A DNA stretch of 37,296 nucleotides. Source: an uncultured Chitinophagaceae bacterium (lineage in GTDB: Bacteria > Bacteroidota > Bacteroidia > Chitinophagales > Chitinophagaceae). Positions 20,641 to 28,357 of this stretch are shown here, piece after piece. A program made the translations under genes and the position numbers. Every line of letters begins with the position of its first letter. Position 1 is the stretch's first letter. Where the stretch lies: contig CALIIL010000017.1 of NCBI GenBank assembly GCA_938017685.1, positions 1 through 37,296 on the forward strand. The letters run 5' to 3'. The notes under the pieces are model-generated. The model did not search any database. It saw only the letters and a program-made list of their open reading frames with translations, and was not told where the DNA came from.

Positions 20641-21414
20641 ATGAACTTCAACACATTATTATTCGAAATAGAAAACAGCATTGCGACAATAACGATCAAT
20701 AGACCTGATAAATTAAATGCATTAAACGCAGAAACGATTAATGAATTAAGTGCTGCGATTGATGAAGTATTAAGCAAGGAAGAAATAAAATCGGCCATAA
20801 TCACAGGCGCTGGAAAAGCCTTTGTAGCAGGAGCGGATATATCAGAATTCCCAACAATGGATGGTGCAGCTGGAGAAGCCTTAGCACGCGTTGGAGCTGA
20901 AAAATTGTTTAATAAAATAGAACATTGCACTAAACCTTTTATTGCAGCGGTTAATGGTTTTGCATTGGGCGGTGGTTGCGAGTTAGCCATGGCATGTCAC
21001 TTTAGAGTGGCTAGCGAAAAAGCAAAATTTGGACAGCCAGAAGTTAATCTTGGATTAATACCTGGTTATGGCGGAACGCAACGCATGACCGCCTTGATAG
21101 GTAAAGGAAAGTCTATGGAAATGCACATGACAGCGCACATTGCCGATGCTAAGGAAGCATTAGAAATGGGCTTGGTTAATCATGTAACGGTACCCGAATC
21201 CTTAATAGAACATTGTAAGAACATCTTAGGTATTATTAATAAAAAAGCACCTTTGGCCTTAGCTGGTATAATTAAATGTATCAATGCTTCTAATACAGCA
21301 ACTGGTTTTGAAACGGAGATAAAAGTCTTTGGTTCATTGTTCGATACAGCAGATAAAAACGAAGGTGTGGGTGCTTTTTTAGAAAAGCGTAAAGCTGATT
21401 TTAAAGGAAAGTAA
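20641..21414 (+). CDS. Enoyl-CoA hydratase/isomerase (crotonase) family protein
   Basis: 257 aa, normal for the family. Crotonases add water to the double bond of enoyl-CoA thioesters in fatty-acid and amino-acid breakdown. The oxyanion-hole segment AFVAGADISEF and the helix start GFALGGGCELAMACHF are present. Both catalytic glutamates of true hydratases can be placed: one in GGGCELAM and one in GQPEVNLGLIPGYGGTQRM. So hydratase activity is likely, though isomerase or other crotonase reactions cannot be excluded. The C-terminus ends in FLEKRKADFKGK, also typical. It lies downstream of the B12-binding domain gene on the same strand, and a perfect hairpin terminator follows. Confidence 0.93.
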   Translation: MNFNTLLFEIENSIATITINRPDKLNALNAETINELSAAIDEVLSKEEIKSAIITGAGKAFVAGADISEFPTMDGAAGEALARVGAEKLFNKIEHCTKPFIAAVNGFALGGGCELAMACHFRVASEKAKFGQPEVNLGLIPGYGGTQRMTALIGKGKSMEMHMTAHIADAKEALEMGLVNHVTVPESLIEHCKNILGIINKKAPLALAGIIKCINASNTATGFETEIKVFGSLFDTADKNEGVGAFLEKRKADFKGK

Positions 21415-21434
21415 CAACAATTAAAAATGATTTG

Positions 21435-21461
21435 AAGCTCCAAGAAATTGGAGCTTTTTTT
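21435..21461 (+). terminator. Rho-independent terminator after the crotonase gene
   Basis: Perfect 9-bp stem AAGCTCCAA (21435-21443) / TTGGAGCTT (21448-21456) with a GAAA tetraloop, followed by a T run (21455-21461). Confidence 0.92.
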
Positions 21462-21521
21462 ATTGGAAAAAAAATTAGAAAAGTTGAATTGAAATGCTAC
21501 TCTTATTCCTATGATTAAATA

Positions 21522-21537
21522 GTCCTAGCAATAGGAC
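21522..21537. other. Small hairpin with GCAA tetraloop
   Basis: GTCCTA (21522-21527), GCAA loop, TAGGAC (21532-21537): a perfect 6-bp stem in the gap between the crotonase terminator and the converging lipoprotein gene. No T run follows on either strand, so it is not called a terminator. Confidence 0.4.
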
Positions 21538-21586
21538 ACGCATTATAAGAAATATAAGGTTCATTTTTTCTTACGGTTTACAAGTA

Positions 21587-22135
21587 CTACTCTTTTCCAA
21601 GTATTACCTTCCTTAAATCTTTAAATTGCTGAGGCGCTTTCTCTATAATTTTTAATTCTTTATTAACAAACAAACTAACAGGTACTCCAAATTGCCAACT
21701 CAAATTCAAATTGTCATAACCCTTCAAATTGTTTTTTATAAAATGCCTTATACGTTTTCTATCTGCATGTTCTACTAATTTTTCATGGCTTTGTTTATTA
21801 GGTAAGATGTAATAAGAACATTTTATATCCAACTCAGCCAATTTTTTTGAGAAAATACTATCGGTTTCTGAGGCACATAGTATTACAATATTGATTTTTC
21901 CAGATAAACTGTCGCAAAGTTTGGTATAGGAATTCTTGAGAATATTATTTGAGGCAGAACACCATTCTGTTGTAATAAAGACCAAATTCAAACTGTCCGA
22001 AATAATCTCACTAATTTGAGATTTAGTTATTTCATTATAATTTGATGACTTTTCTTGGGTACAAGAAACAGAGGAAACAGCAACTAGAGAAATAAAGAGT
22101 ACTGCTGCCAAAGTTGAACGATTGGAGTTATCCAT
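21587..22135 (-). CDS. Thioredoxin-like lipoprotein with degenerate active site
   Basis: 182 aa. The N-terminal segment STLAAVLFISLVAVSSVSC ends in a lipobox-like SVSC, so the protein is probably lipid-anchored. LVFITTEWCSASNNILKNSY resembles the beta-alpha start of a thioredoxin fold with WCxxx, but the second cysteine of CxxC is replaced by serine (WCSAS). WQFGVPVSLFVNKELKIIE fits the cis-proline strand (GVP) and following strand. Dithiol exchange as in TlpA is therefore unlikely; a monothiol or purely structural role is possible. It is the first gene of a small accessory patch between conserved blocks. The fold is inferred from motif spacing only. Confidence 0.65.
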   Translation of the reverse strand: MDNSNRSTLAAVLFISLVAVSSVSCTQEKSSNYNEITKSQISEIISDSLNLVFITTEWCSASNNILKNSYTKLCDSLSGKINIVILCASETDSIFSKKLAELDIKCSYYILPNKQSHEKLVEHADRKRIRHFIKNNLKGYDNLNLSWQFGVPVSLFVNKELKIIEKAPQQFKDLRKVILGKE

Positions 22136-22317
22136 TATTTTTTTTTTCTGTTAAAATGTAAAGAATTTGGGGTTAAGCGATATGCTTGTATTGACAATGA
22201 AAGCATATTCAATGTTCGCAAAGTAAATAATTTTGAACACAAATAAAAAAATGGGCTAATATTCAACTAATTTATTTTGCTAGTAAAAAGATGTCTTTGA
22301 AGTTTTATTTAGACGCA

Positions 22318-22380
22318 CAAATTTGCCTTAGCACACCACATTGGGTAATGCAAATATGGAGGGGGAGGCTTGCCAATTTG
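22318..22380. repeat. Imperfect inverted-repeat element
   Basis: CAAATTTGCC (22318-22327) and TGCCAATTTG (22371-22380) are inverted copies matching at 8 of 10 positions and flank a 43-base centre containing an unusually G-rich GGAGGGGGAGGC. It lies just 3' of the minus-strand lipoprotein gene that ends at 22399. It may be a small dispersed element or a transcript-end hairpin; no T run is present. Confidence 0.3.
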
Positions 22381-22398
22381 AATTTAGTTCTTTTACAA

Positions 22399-22992
22399 TT
22401 ACTTAGCATTTCCGATGATGATATTTGCATAACCATCAGGAGTGTAATATACTTGGTAGGCACCACCTTCAATTGTGAATGGTTTTGTCAGTTCTAATGC
22501 AGTTAAAAAATCTTTATTATCAACTATATATGGGTCTGATAAGAAATGAATCACATCACTATGAAAAACAATATTAAAATTATTTTCATCTTCATGAATC
22601 CTAAATATAATTTTGTCATCAAGCGTAATGCCAATCTGACAGTTCGTAGAATAATCTCCATCTCCAATGAAAGTGTTTTGGTTACTTATATCTGATGATT
22701 GCCCATCATTTTGTATTGCAATTGTAGCCTCACATGTCCCGAAGCCATTACAGTTCCATACGGTATGATTACCTGTAACGGTGGCTCTTCTTTCACCTTG
22801 CATATGTTTAATAATTACGTCTTTAAGAAATTTTAAGCAATTGTAACAACTGGGTTCTATATCTTTATTTATATCGACAATATCTAAACTGCTTTCCTTA
22901 ATATATATGGCGTGGGACATGTCTTTTTTGCAACCAACTAATATTATTGCTGCAATTATTGCTGTGGCTATTAAAATTTTAATTCTATTCAT
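22399..22992 (-). CDS. Hypothetical lipoprotein
   Basis: 197 aa. The N-terminus MNRIKILIATAIIAAIILVGC ends in a lipobox (LVGC) followed by KKD, so lipidation is likely. The mature part has several cysteines (SCYNCLKFL, VWNCNGFGTC, NCQIG) that could form disulfides outside the cytoplasm. The rest alternates short hydrophobic strands (IIFRIHEDENNFNIVFHSD), suggesting a beta-rich fold. I do not recognise a family. It is transcribed divergently from the XRE regulator 80 bp away and could be its target, but no operator was identified. Confidence 0.75.
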   Translation of the reverse strand: MNRIKILIATAIIAAIILVGCKKDMSHAIYIKESSLDIVDINKDIEPSCYNCLKFLKDVIIKHMQGERRATVTGNHTVWNCNGFGTCEATIAIQNDGQSSDISNQNTFIGDGDYSTNCQIGITLDDKIIFRIHEDENNFNIVFHSDVIHFLSDPYIVDNKDFLTALELTKPFTIEGGAYQVYYTPDGYANIIIGNAK

Positions 22993-23072
22993 AGAGAAAA
23001 AATAACATTTCAGTTTGATTTATAAGCAAATTTGCCTACTTGTTTGTATTTTAATTTGATGCTATTTGTGTC

Positions 23073-23315
23073 GTGAAGAAAACGCGACAAGGTAAATTTT
23101 TAATGGTTTTTGGACGTCGTGTAAAGTATTTGAGGAATCAGAAAGGTGTATCACAAAAGCAATTGGCATTTGAAGCCGAGCTGGAAATCAGCCAAATCAG
23201 TAGAATTGAAAGAGGAGTTATAAACACAAGTATTGGTCAACTTTTTATTATTTCAAAAGCTTTAGATGTTCCGCTTGAAGCTTTTTTTACGAATATCGAA
23301 ACAGCAGTAACATAG
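23073..23315 (+). CDS. Short XRE-family transcriptional regulator
   Basis: 80 aa, one helix-turn-helix domain and little else. VKYLRNQKGVSQKQLAFEAE is helix 1 to the turn, and ISQISRIERGVINTSIGQL is the recognition helix and following helix; ALDVPLEAFF closes the five-helix HTH_3 fold. The start used is GTG at 23073; an in-frame ATG at 23103 (MVFGRRVKYL) would still keep the whole domain. It is divergent from the lipoprotein gene ending at 22992. It has no ligand or dimerisation domain. Similar small regulators accompany mobile elements or control a neighbour in Bacteroidota. Its target is unknown. Confidence 0.88.
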   Translation: MKKTRQGKFLMVFGRRVKYLRNQKGVSQKQLAFEAELEISQISRIERGVINTSIGQLFIISKALDVPLEAFFTNIETAVT

Positions 23316-23402
23316 TTTCATTCTTGCTTGAATTCAGGACACTATTAATAAAATACTATTGTTAGTACAAGTTTCGGGAAAGTAATCTTTGAAAAAGAAA
23401 CC

Positions 23403-25631
23403 CTAAAACTCAACCCCGATCCCAAACATAAATCGAAAGCCTGCTTGAGGATATAAGTAGTTAAATGTATTGGGGCCGCCAGCAATGTATGAGAATGTAT
23501 AACCATTGGTCTCATACAAAGAATTGAATACATTGTATAAACCTGCTCTTAAATTGAGCTTACCCTTTTTGTCAAAATTAAGAGGTGCATTGATTATTAA
23601 ATCTGTACTTGTAAATGCATCAATGCTGCGTGCCTCATTTTCAGTATTGTCTAAAAATTGTTGTCCTACATACTTAGGCATCAAATCTATTGAAAGATTT
23701 TCCAAGGTGTTTTCTACGCCACCGCGTAATGGATAATAACTTATTTGAGCTCCTGCAATTACATTTGGCGAGAAAGAAATGTCTGTATTAGTATAGTCAT
23801 TTTCTAACTGTCCGCCATTATCATAATCATCAATAAATTCTGTGAAGTTTCCAATCTTATTTTGAGAGAAACTTACATTGGCCTGTGCATTCAGTTTTTT
23901 GTTAAATTGAATTTTTGTCATCAATTCTATACCCGCTCTATAAGAATTATCTACATTAGTTCTTGCATAAGCTCCAACATCATTGATCTGACCTGTAAGC
24001 ACTAACTGGTCCTGGTAGCCCATATAAAAGAAGGTAGAATAAAGACTAATAAAACGGTAGAATTTATGATTATAATTAAGCTCCACATTTGTTATTTTCT
24101 CAGCTTTAGGAACATTGTTTACACCAGCCTCAAAATCATCACGATTTGGTTCTTTACTGCTACGCGCTACGAATAATGAAAGAGAGTTTTTGTAGCTCGG
24201 TGCATAGCGCAATTCAATTTTTGGATTAAAGAAAGTCCAGCTTAAATCCTGCTCTATACTTGGGTTATCTCTAAATCCATTAATTTCATAATTCACATTA
24301 CGCACTTGTAAATCGGCAAATACTGAAAGGTTCTTTTTTAACTTATAAGAAAGCATGCCGTAGATGTTTTTATCATTTTTTGATGCGTTTAAATTGTACC
24401 AACGGTAGTCATTTGGAATCCCTTTTTCAGCCCAAATAATATCGCCAAAATGATCGCCTTTATATTCAGATACATTCAAATAAAGTCCTGCATCAAATTT
24501 TTCACTTAAATAATTGACATAAGCACGGCCGCCATAAAAATCATTGTCCAACCAGAGTTGTCTTATGATGTCAGTACTCGTACTTGTGTCATTTCCTTGA
24601 ACAAAATTTGGTAAGGCATAAGCCCCATAACTTTGGCCCAATTTATACTCTTCATAATAGCCTTTTCCTTTCGTGTAGAAAAGTGCCCCGCCATAATTTA
24701 TTTTACCTTTATAAGCGCCAAAGTATCTTTTAGCTGGTGTGCTTTTATCATAGAATAATTGATAATAATCTTGCTGGTAATTATCGGTTTGGTTGTCGTA
24801 AAATGTGCCGTCGCCTTTTGATCCTAGTTCGTTAAATGTTCTGGCACTATCTAAATTTTCTTGAGCAACACCATTCCAAGCTTGTTGCGTTCTTTCTTTT
24901 CCTCCCAAATAATTAAAGGTCAAGCTAGAGGTAGGCGAGAGTAAATACTTAGCGGTGATTTGACCAGACTGTAATTTAGAAGCTGAGCGATCAATATAGC
25001 CATCACTAACAATGCGCGAAAGACGTAACGTGGTGATAAAACGATTATTAATAAGACCTGTACTTGCCTTGGCCATAGTACGTAGCGTATTGAATGACCC
25101 AAAATCTGTATTAAAACTTACGGTTGGTTTCTTATAGTTTACATCCAAGTTATTGATAGAAATAGCTCCTCCAAAATTGCCGTACCCAGCACGAGAACTT
25201 CCTACACCACGCTCTATAGTAAGAGAGTTAGCAGAAGCTAAGATGTCTGGGAAGTTTACAAAGAATACGCCTTGGCCTTCCGCATCATTGATAGGAATGC
25301 CGTTCATATTGACATTAATACGGCTAATATCCGTACCTCTGATTCTTATATTGGTATAACCAATACCTGTTCCTGCATCGGAACCAACAACAACGGATGG
25401 AGTCTGGTTTAATATGTACGGAACATCCATACCCATGTTCAGTTTTTTAATATTTTTCATAGTGAGCTCTACGCCAGAGTTAATAACTTTGGTTTCAAGA
25501 TTAGGGTTGGTGGCCCGTATGTAGGTAGGCGAGAGCTCTATACTTTTATAGACGCTGTCCTGTGCAAATAGTGTTGAAGCTGTAAAGCATAGGATAAAAA
25601 GGATGTTTAGTTTTTTCATAATCTTACTCAT
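23403..25631 (-). CDS. TonB-dependent outer-membrane receptor, predicted thiamin-regulated
   Basis: 742 aa with signal peptide (LNILFILCFTASTLFA, then QDS). The plug domain spans about 45-160: GMDVPYILNQTPSVVVGS, NIRIRGTDISRINVNMNGIP, LTIERGVGSSRAGYGNFGGA. A 22-strand barrel follows, ending in an aromatic C-terminus (GFRFMFGIGVEF). There is no N-terminal carboxypeptidase-like domain, so it is the simple siderophore/vitamin-receptor layout rather than a SusC type. The leader carries a TPP riboswitch, so the gene should be shut off when thiamin pyrophosphate is plentiful; thiamin or a precursor is the likely substrate, as proposed for thiamin-regulated receptors in Bacteroidota. The ATG at 25631 is preceded by AAAGGGA; an alternative ATG lies four codons in. 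No inner-membrane thiamin transporter is adjacent. Confidence 0.93.
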   Translation of the reverse strand: MSKIMKKLNILFILCFTASTLFAQDSVYKSIELSPTYIRATNPNLETKVINSGVELTMKNIKKLNMGMDVPYILNQTPSVVVGSDAGTGIGYTNIRIRGTDISRINVNMNGIPINDAEGQGVFFVNFPDILASANSLTIERGVGSSRAGYGNFGGAISINNLDVNYKKPTVSFNTDFGSFNTLRTMAKASTGLINNRFITTLRLSRIVSDGYIDRSASKLQSGQITAKYLLSPTSSLTFNYLGGKERTQQAWNGVAQENLDSARTFNELGSKGDGTFYDNQTDNYQQDYYQLFYDKSTPAKRYFGAYKGKINYGGALFYTKGKGYYEEYKLGQSYGAYALPNFVQGNDTSTSTDIIRQLWLDNDFYGGRAYVNYLSEKFDAGLYLNVSEYKGDHFGDIIWAEKGIPNDYRWYNLNASKNDKNIYGMLSYKLKKNLSVFADLQVRNVNYEINGFRDNPSIEQDLSWTFFNPKIELRYAPSYKNSLSLFVARSSKEPNRDDFEAGVNNVPKAEKITNVELNYNHKFYRFISLYSTFFYMGYQDQLVLTGQINDVGAYARTNVDNSYRAGIELMTKIQFNKKLNAQANVSFSQNKIGNFTEFIDDYDNGGQLENDYTNTDISFSPNVIAGAQISYYPLRGGVENTLENLSIDLMPKYVGQQFLDNTENEARSIDAFTSTDLIINAPLNFDKKGKLNLRAGLYNVFNSLYETNGYTFSYIAGGPNTFNYLYPQAGFRFMFGIGVEF

Positions 25632-25710
25632 TTGGTCCCTTTGTTTATTGGGATGTTTAATTTTTTTTTAGCACGGATCATGGCACTGAAGGGTTAATAG
25701 TCAATAAATT

Positions 25711-25728
25711 GGTAAGAAGGTTCTTACC
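25711..25728 (-). promoter_or_regulatory. Expression-platform hairpin after the TPP aptamer
   Basis: GGTAAGAA and TTCTTACC form an 8-bp inverted repeat with two bases between, so in RNA a 6-7 bp stem. It overlaps the 3' strand of aptamer helix P1 (25726-25729), so the two helices compete. No T run follows on the minus strand, so simple intrinsic termination is not evident. Confidence 0.5.
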
Positions 25729-25843
25729 TTTCCTAAACAGCATTACCTGTTCTAGGTTCACGGGTTTGATCTCAGATATTGTTTTTTTGTTTGTCTTCGA
25801 CAGGCTCAGATTGACACAAAAAAAGGCAATAACACCCCGAGGT
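25726..25843 (-). ncRNA. TPP riboswitch (THI element)
   Basis: Read on the minus strand, the parts come in the canonical order. P1 5' strand ACCT is at 25843-25840, then CGGGGTG at 25839-25833. Next is an extended P3 arm (TATTG 25831-25827 with CAATA 25781-25777, then TTTTTTTG 25824-25817 with CAAAAAAA 25789-25782). The signature CTGAGA is at 25775-25770 and ACCCG at 25765-25761. GAACCT is at 25759-25754, P5 ACAG/CTGT (25750-25747 / 25740-25737) encloses GTAATG, then AGG closes P4 and AGGT closes P1 (25729-25726). These match the pyrimidine- and pyrophosphate-sensing cores of TPP aptamers. It lies 95 bases upstream of the TonB receptor ATG in sense orientation. Confidence 0.93.
25792..25816. 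repeat. Dispersed-repeat-like sequence inside the riboswitch P3 arm
   Basis: On the plus strand it contains GTCTTCGACAGGCTCAG followed by ATTGACA. The form TTCGACAGGCTCAG is a familiar intergenic repeat in many Bacteroidota genomes (recalled, not searched). TGTC/GACA at its ends extend the P3 helix and the remainder forms the apical loop. Confidence 0.5.
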
Positions 25844-25867
25844 TTCTCAATTATGAAACTGAGATGA

Positions 25868-25875
25868 CAAATGTA
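25868..25875 (-). promoter_or_regulatory. -7 box upstream of the riboswitch and TonB receptor
   Basis: TACATTTG on the minus strand, an exact TAnnTTTG. It would start transcription near 25864, about 20 bases before the aptamer. The first transcribed bases would form the hairpin CTCAGTT-TCAT-AATTGAG (25862-25845). No good -33 TTG is seen. Confidence 0.45.
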
Positions 25876-25937
25876 ATATTGCTTTTGTAAAAAAGTGTAG
25901 TAATTTTATAGATATTCTTTCGTCAATTTACAGCAGC

Positions 25938-28199
25938 ATGAAAAAAATACTTTTCTTCTTGTTCTTACCTGTCTTTGCTTTTGCTCAGAAAAACACTTCT
26001 GTGCAAGTACTAGAGCAGACAAAGGATTATACGGTTGTAAAGATTTTGGTTGGAGATGTTAGCTTTACGGAAGTAAATACGCCCAATGGAATAGAGAAAA
26101 TACCAAGTATTCATAAGGCAACTTCTCTTTTAAAGAAAGGTGCACCTGATTTGCCTAAAATTGCTTTTTCATTAATTACGCCCAATAATAAAAATGGCCG
26201 CGTAGAGGAACTTTCTTCTTCATTCACAGAAATAGAAAATATTAATATTGCGCCAAGTAAAGGGCGAGTAAGTAGTCAGTTTTCTAAATCGCTGATTACC
26301 TATACTTATGGCAATGAATATGGAATGGACGAAATGTTTCCGAACAAAATTGGAGAGATTAATGCGCCTTACATTCTAAGAGATTTTCGTGGTCAAGCTA
26401 CGCATGTATATCCTTTACAATATAACCCGGTGCAAAAAAAGCTTAAAGTGTATCGTGAGATTACGCTAAAAATTCACTTTGATCAAAATACTCAAGAAAA
26501 TATTCTGGCACGTGAAGAAGTATGTCCTGCTGCAATAGACCAAACCTATCATGAAATATATAAGTATCAGTTCTTAAATTATAAAACATTAAGTGCGCCA
26601 TACACACCGCTACCACAACATGGCAAGATGCTGATCTTGTGTCCAGGAAAATATGCGAGTGCCATGACTGATTTTATCGATTGGAAAACACGTAAGGGAT
26701 ATCAAATATTTTTTGAAAATACGGATACTATTTCTGGAGGTGTAACAGAGGCTAGCATTGAAGCTTTGGTTACTCAATATTATAATCAAGAACAAATTAC
26801 TTACTTATTAATTGTAGGAGATAATCCTGATATTCCAGCACGTAACGCTTATTATACGGTTCCAACTTTATTTGGTCCTTCAGATGCCGCCTATGCTTAT
26901 CAGACAGGTTCGGATCATTATCCTGAGTTTATTGTAGGCCGCTTCAGTGCAGACACCTTAATGGATGTAGTGACCCAAGTAAATAAAGTATTGGCTTATG
27001 AAAAAACACCCAATACATCAAGCTCTTGGATGCAGGCTCAAATAGCCATGGGGAGCAATCAAGGTCCTGGAGATAAAGGCGAGTTTGACCATGTGCACTT
27101 GAGAGGCATTGCGGACAGTAATAAGAATTTTTACAGCTACAATTTTACTTACGAATTATTTGATGGTTCGCAAGGTGGCTTAGATGCACCCAATAACCCT
27201 TCAACAAACTTATTTACAAATGCTATTAACTCTAAAGTAGGATTAATTAATTATTGCGGTCACGGCTCTTCTGATATTTTTACAACAAGTCTTTTTTCAG
27301 GTGTAAATAATACCGCTGATTTGACCAATACGGGTGGTGAGTGGCCAGTTATTTTTTCAACTGCTTGCTTAAACGGAAACTTTATTTATACAACCTGCCT
27401 TGGCGAATCATTATTGCGCGCTCGGGATGCTAATGATAATCCCAAAGGAGCTATTGCTGCTATTATGTGCTCAATATTTCAGGCATGGGATCCGCCCATG
27501 CAGGGACAAGACGAAATGAATGCCATATTGCGTGGCGCAAGGCCAGGGACTTATCAAACGACATTTGGTGCGATCACATTTAGTGGTGGCATGAGCACCT
27601 TAGATAGTTATAATACCAATATTGATCCACATGGCGGTGATGAGATTATGGATACTTGGATCGTATTTGCCGATCCTAGTTTAGAAATTTATACAGAGGA
27701 TAAAGGCAGCTTAACTTGCACCCACAGTGCAACCATTGGGCAAGGAAGTGTATCCTATGCGGTTAATTGTTCGGAGGATAATGCCTTAATTGGTTTGTAT
27801 TATCAAGGTGAATTTTTATCATCGGCCATTGCTCAAGGTGGCGTTGCTAACTTTACATTTCCGGCGGTTAATAATTTAGACAGCATCTTTATTACTGCAA
27901 CGAAGCAGAATTTTGTTCCTTATAGTGGCTATGTAGAAGTGGTTACGGGACAGGCATTTGGCATAGATGATTTATTAAAAGAAAATATTCAATTGTATCC
28001 AAATCCCAGTGCGGATATGTTGTACATTAAAGATCCAGAGAATAAAGTCACTAAATTAAATGTACTTGATATGCATGGTCGAATCATTAAAATATCGAAC
28101 AGCAGTCAAGTAAATGTTTCTTCTTTAGCATCGGGTACTTATCAGTTGAAATTGTTCTTAAAGGATAAAGTGTTGACTACTCCTTTCAATAAGAAATAG
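25938..28199 (+). CDS. Gingipain-like C25 family cysteine peptidase with T9SS type A sorting domain
   Basis: 753 aa. Signal peptide MKKILFFLFLPVFAFA. Residues about 20-210 look like the C25 propeptide (PDLPKIAFSLITP, YPLQYNPVQKKLKVYREI). The catalytic domain starts near 228 (GKMLILCPGKYASAM) and includes LLIVGDNPDIPAR and EFIVGRFSA. The catalytic dyad is visible: His442 in NYCGHGSSD and Cys477 in FSTACLNGNF. The C-terminus from about 675 has IQLYPNPSADMLYI, MHGRIIKI and SLASGTYQLKLF, a type A sorting domain. It is predicted to be secreted by the T9SS and cleave proteins outside the cell; Arg versus Lys specificity cannot be read here. At 753 aa it is too short to be the T9SS sortase PorU. It is divergent from the TonB receptor. 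Confidence 0.93.
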   Translation: MKKILFFLFLPVFAFAQKNTSVQVLEQTKDYTVVKILVGDVSFTEVNTPNGIEKIPSIHKATSLLKKGAPDLPKIAFSLITPNNKNGRVEELSSSFTEIENINIAPSKGRVSSQFSKSLITYTYGNEYGMDEMFPNKIGEINAPYILRDFRGQATHVYPLQYNPVQKKLKVYREITLKIHFDQNTQENILAREEVCPAAIDQTYHEIYKYQFLNYKTLSAPYTPLPQHGKMLILCPGKYASAMTDFIDWKTRKGYQIFFENTDTISGGVTEASIEALVTQYYNQEQITYLLIVGDNPDIPARNAYYTVPTLFGPSDAAYAYQTGSDHYPEFIVGRFSADTLMDVVTQVNKVLAYEKTPNTSSSWMQAQIAMGSNQGPGDKGEFDHVHLRGIADSNKNFYSYNFTYELFDGSQGGLDAPNNPSTNLFTNAINSKVGLINYCGHGSSDIFTTSLFSGVNNTADLTNTGGEWPVIFSTACLNGNFIYTTCLGESLLRARDANDNPKGAIAAIMCSIFQAWDPPMQGQDEMNAILRGARPGTYQTTFGAITFSGGMSTLDSYNTNIDPHGGDEIMDTWIVFADPSLEIYTEDKGSLTCTHSATIGQGSVSYAVNCSEDNALIGLYYQGEFLSSAIAQGGVANFTFPAVNNLDSIFITATKQNFVPYSGYVEVVTGQAFGIDDLLKENIQLYPNPSADMLYIKDPENKVTKLNVLDMHGRIIKISNSSQVNVSSLASGTYQLKLFLKDKVLTTPFNKK

Positions 28200-28289
28200 A
28201 ATATTTATAAGCCCATTTAATTGTCCCCAGTTAGTGAACTTATTCTCTATAAAATCAATCCTCGTAATATTTCTTTAGTCAATATTTTT

Positions 28290-28334
28290 TTGACATAACA
28301 AGGAGAGAAGTTATAATGTTACAATTTAACTTTG
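28290..28334 (+). promoter_or_regulatory. Promoter region of the kelch-repeat gene
   Basis: TAACTTTG at 28327-28334 is an exact TAnnTTTG -7 box, 23 bases before the ATG. Just upstream lies TTGACA (28290-28295), 16 bases, TATAAT (28312-28317), a textbook E. coli-type promoter that the housekeeping sigma of Bacteroidota is not expected to prefer. The first is the likelier signal. Confidence 0.45.
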
Positions 28335-28357
28335 ATTGAAATTAAATTAAAAAAATT

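Noticed and set aside
22291-22497. Plus-strand open frame of 68 codons
   Set aside because: It overlaps the 3' end of the minus-strand lipoprotein and crosses the inverted-repeat element; composition is not protein-like and no ribosome site was seen.
25938-28199. C25 peptidase as the T9SS sortase PorU
   Set aside because: PorU proteins are longer (over 1000 residues) and lack this kind of cleavable type A sorting tail; this looks like a cargo protease.
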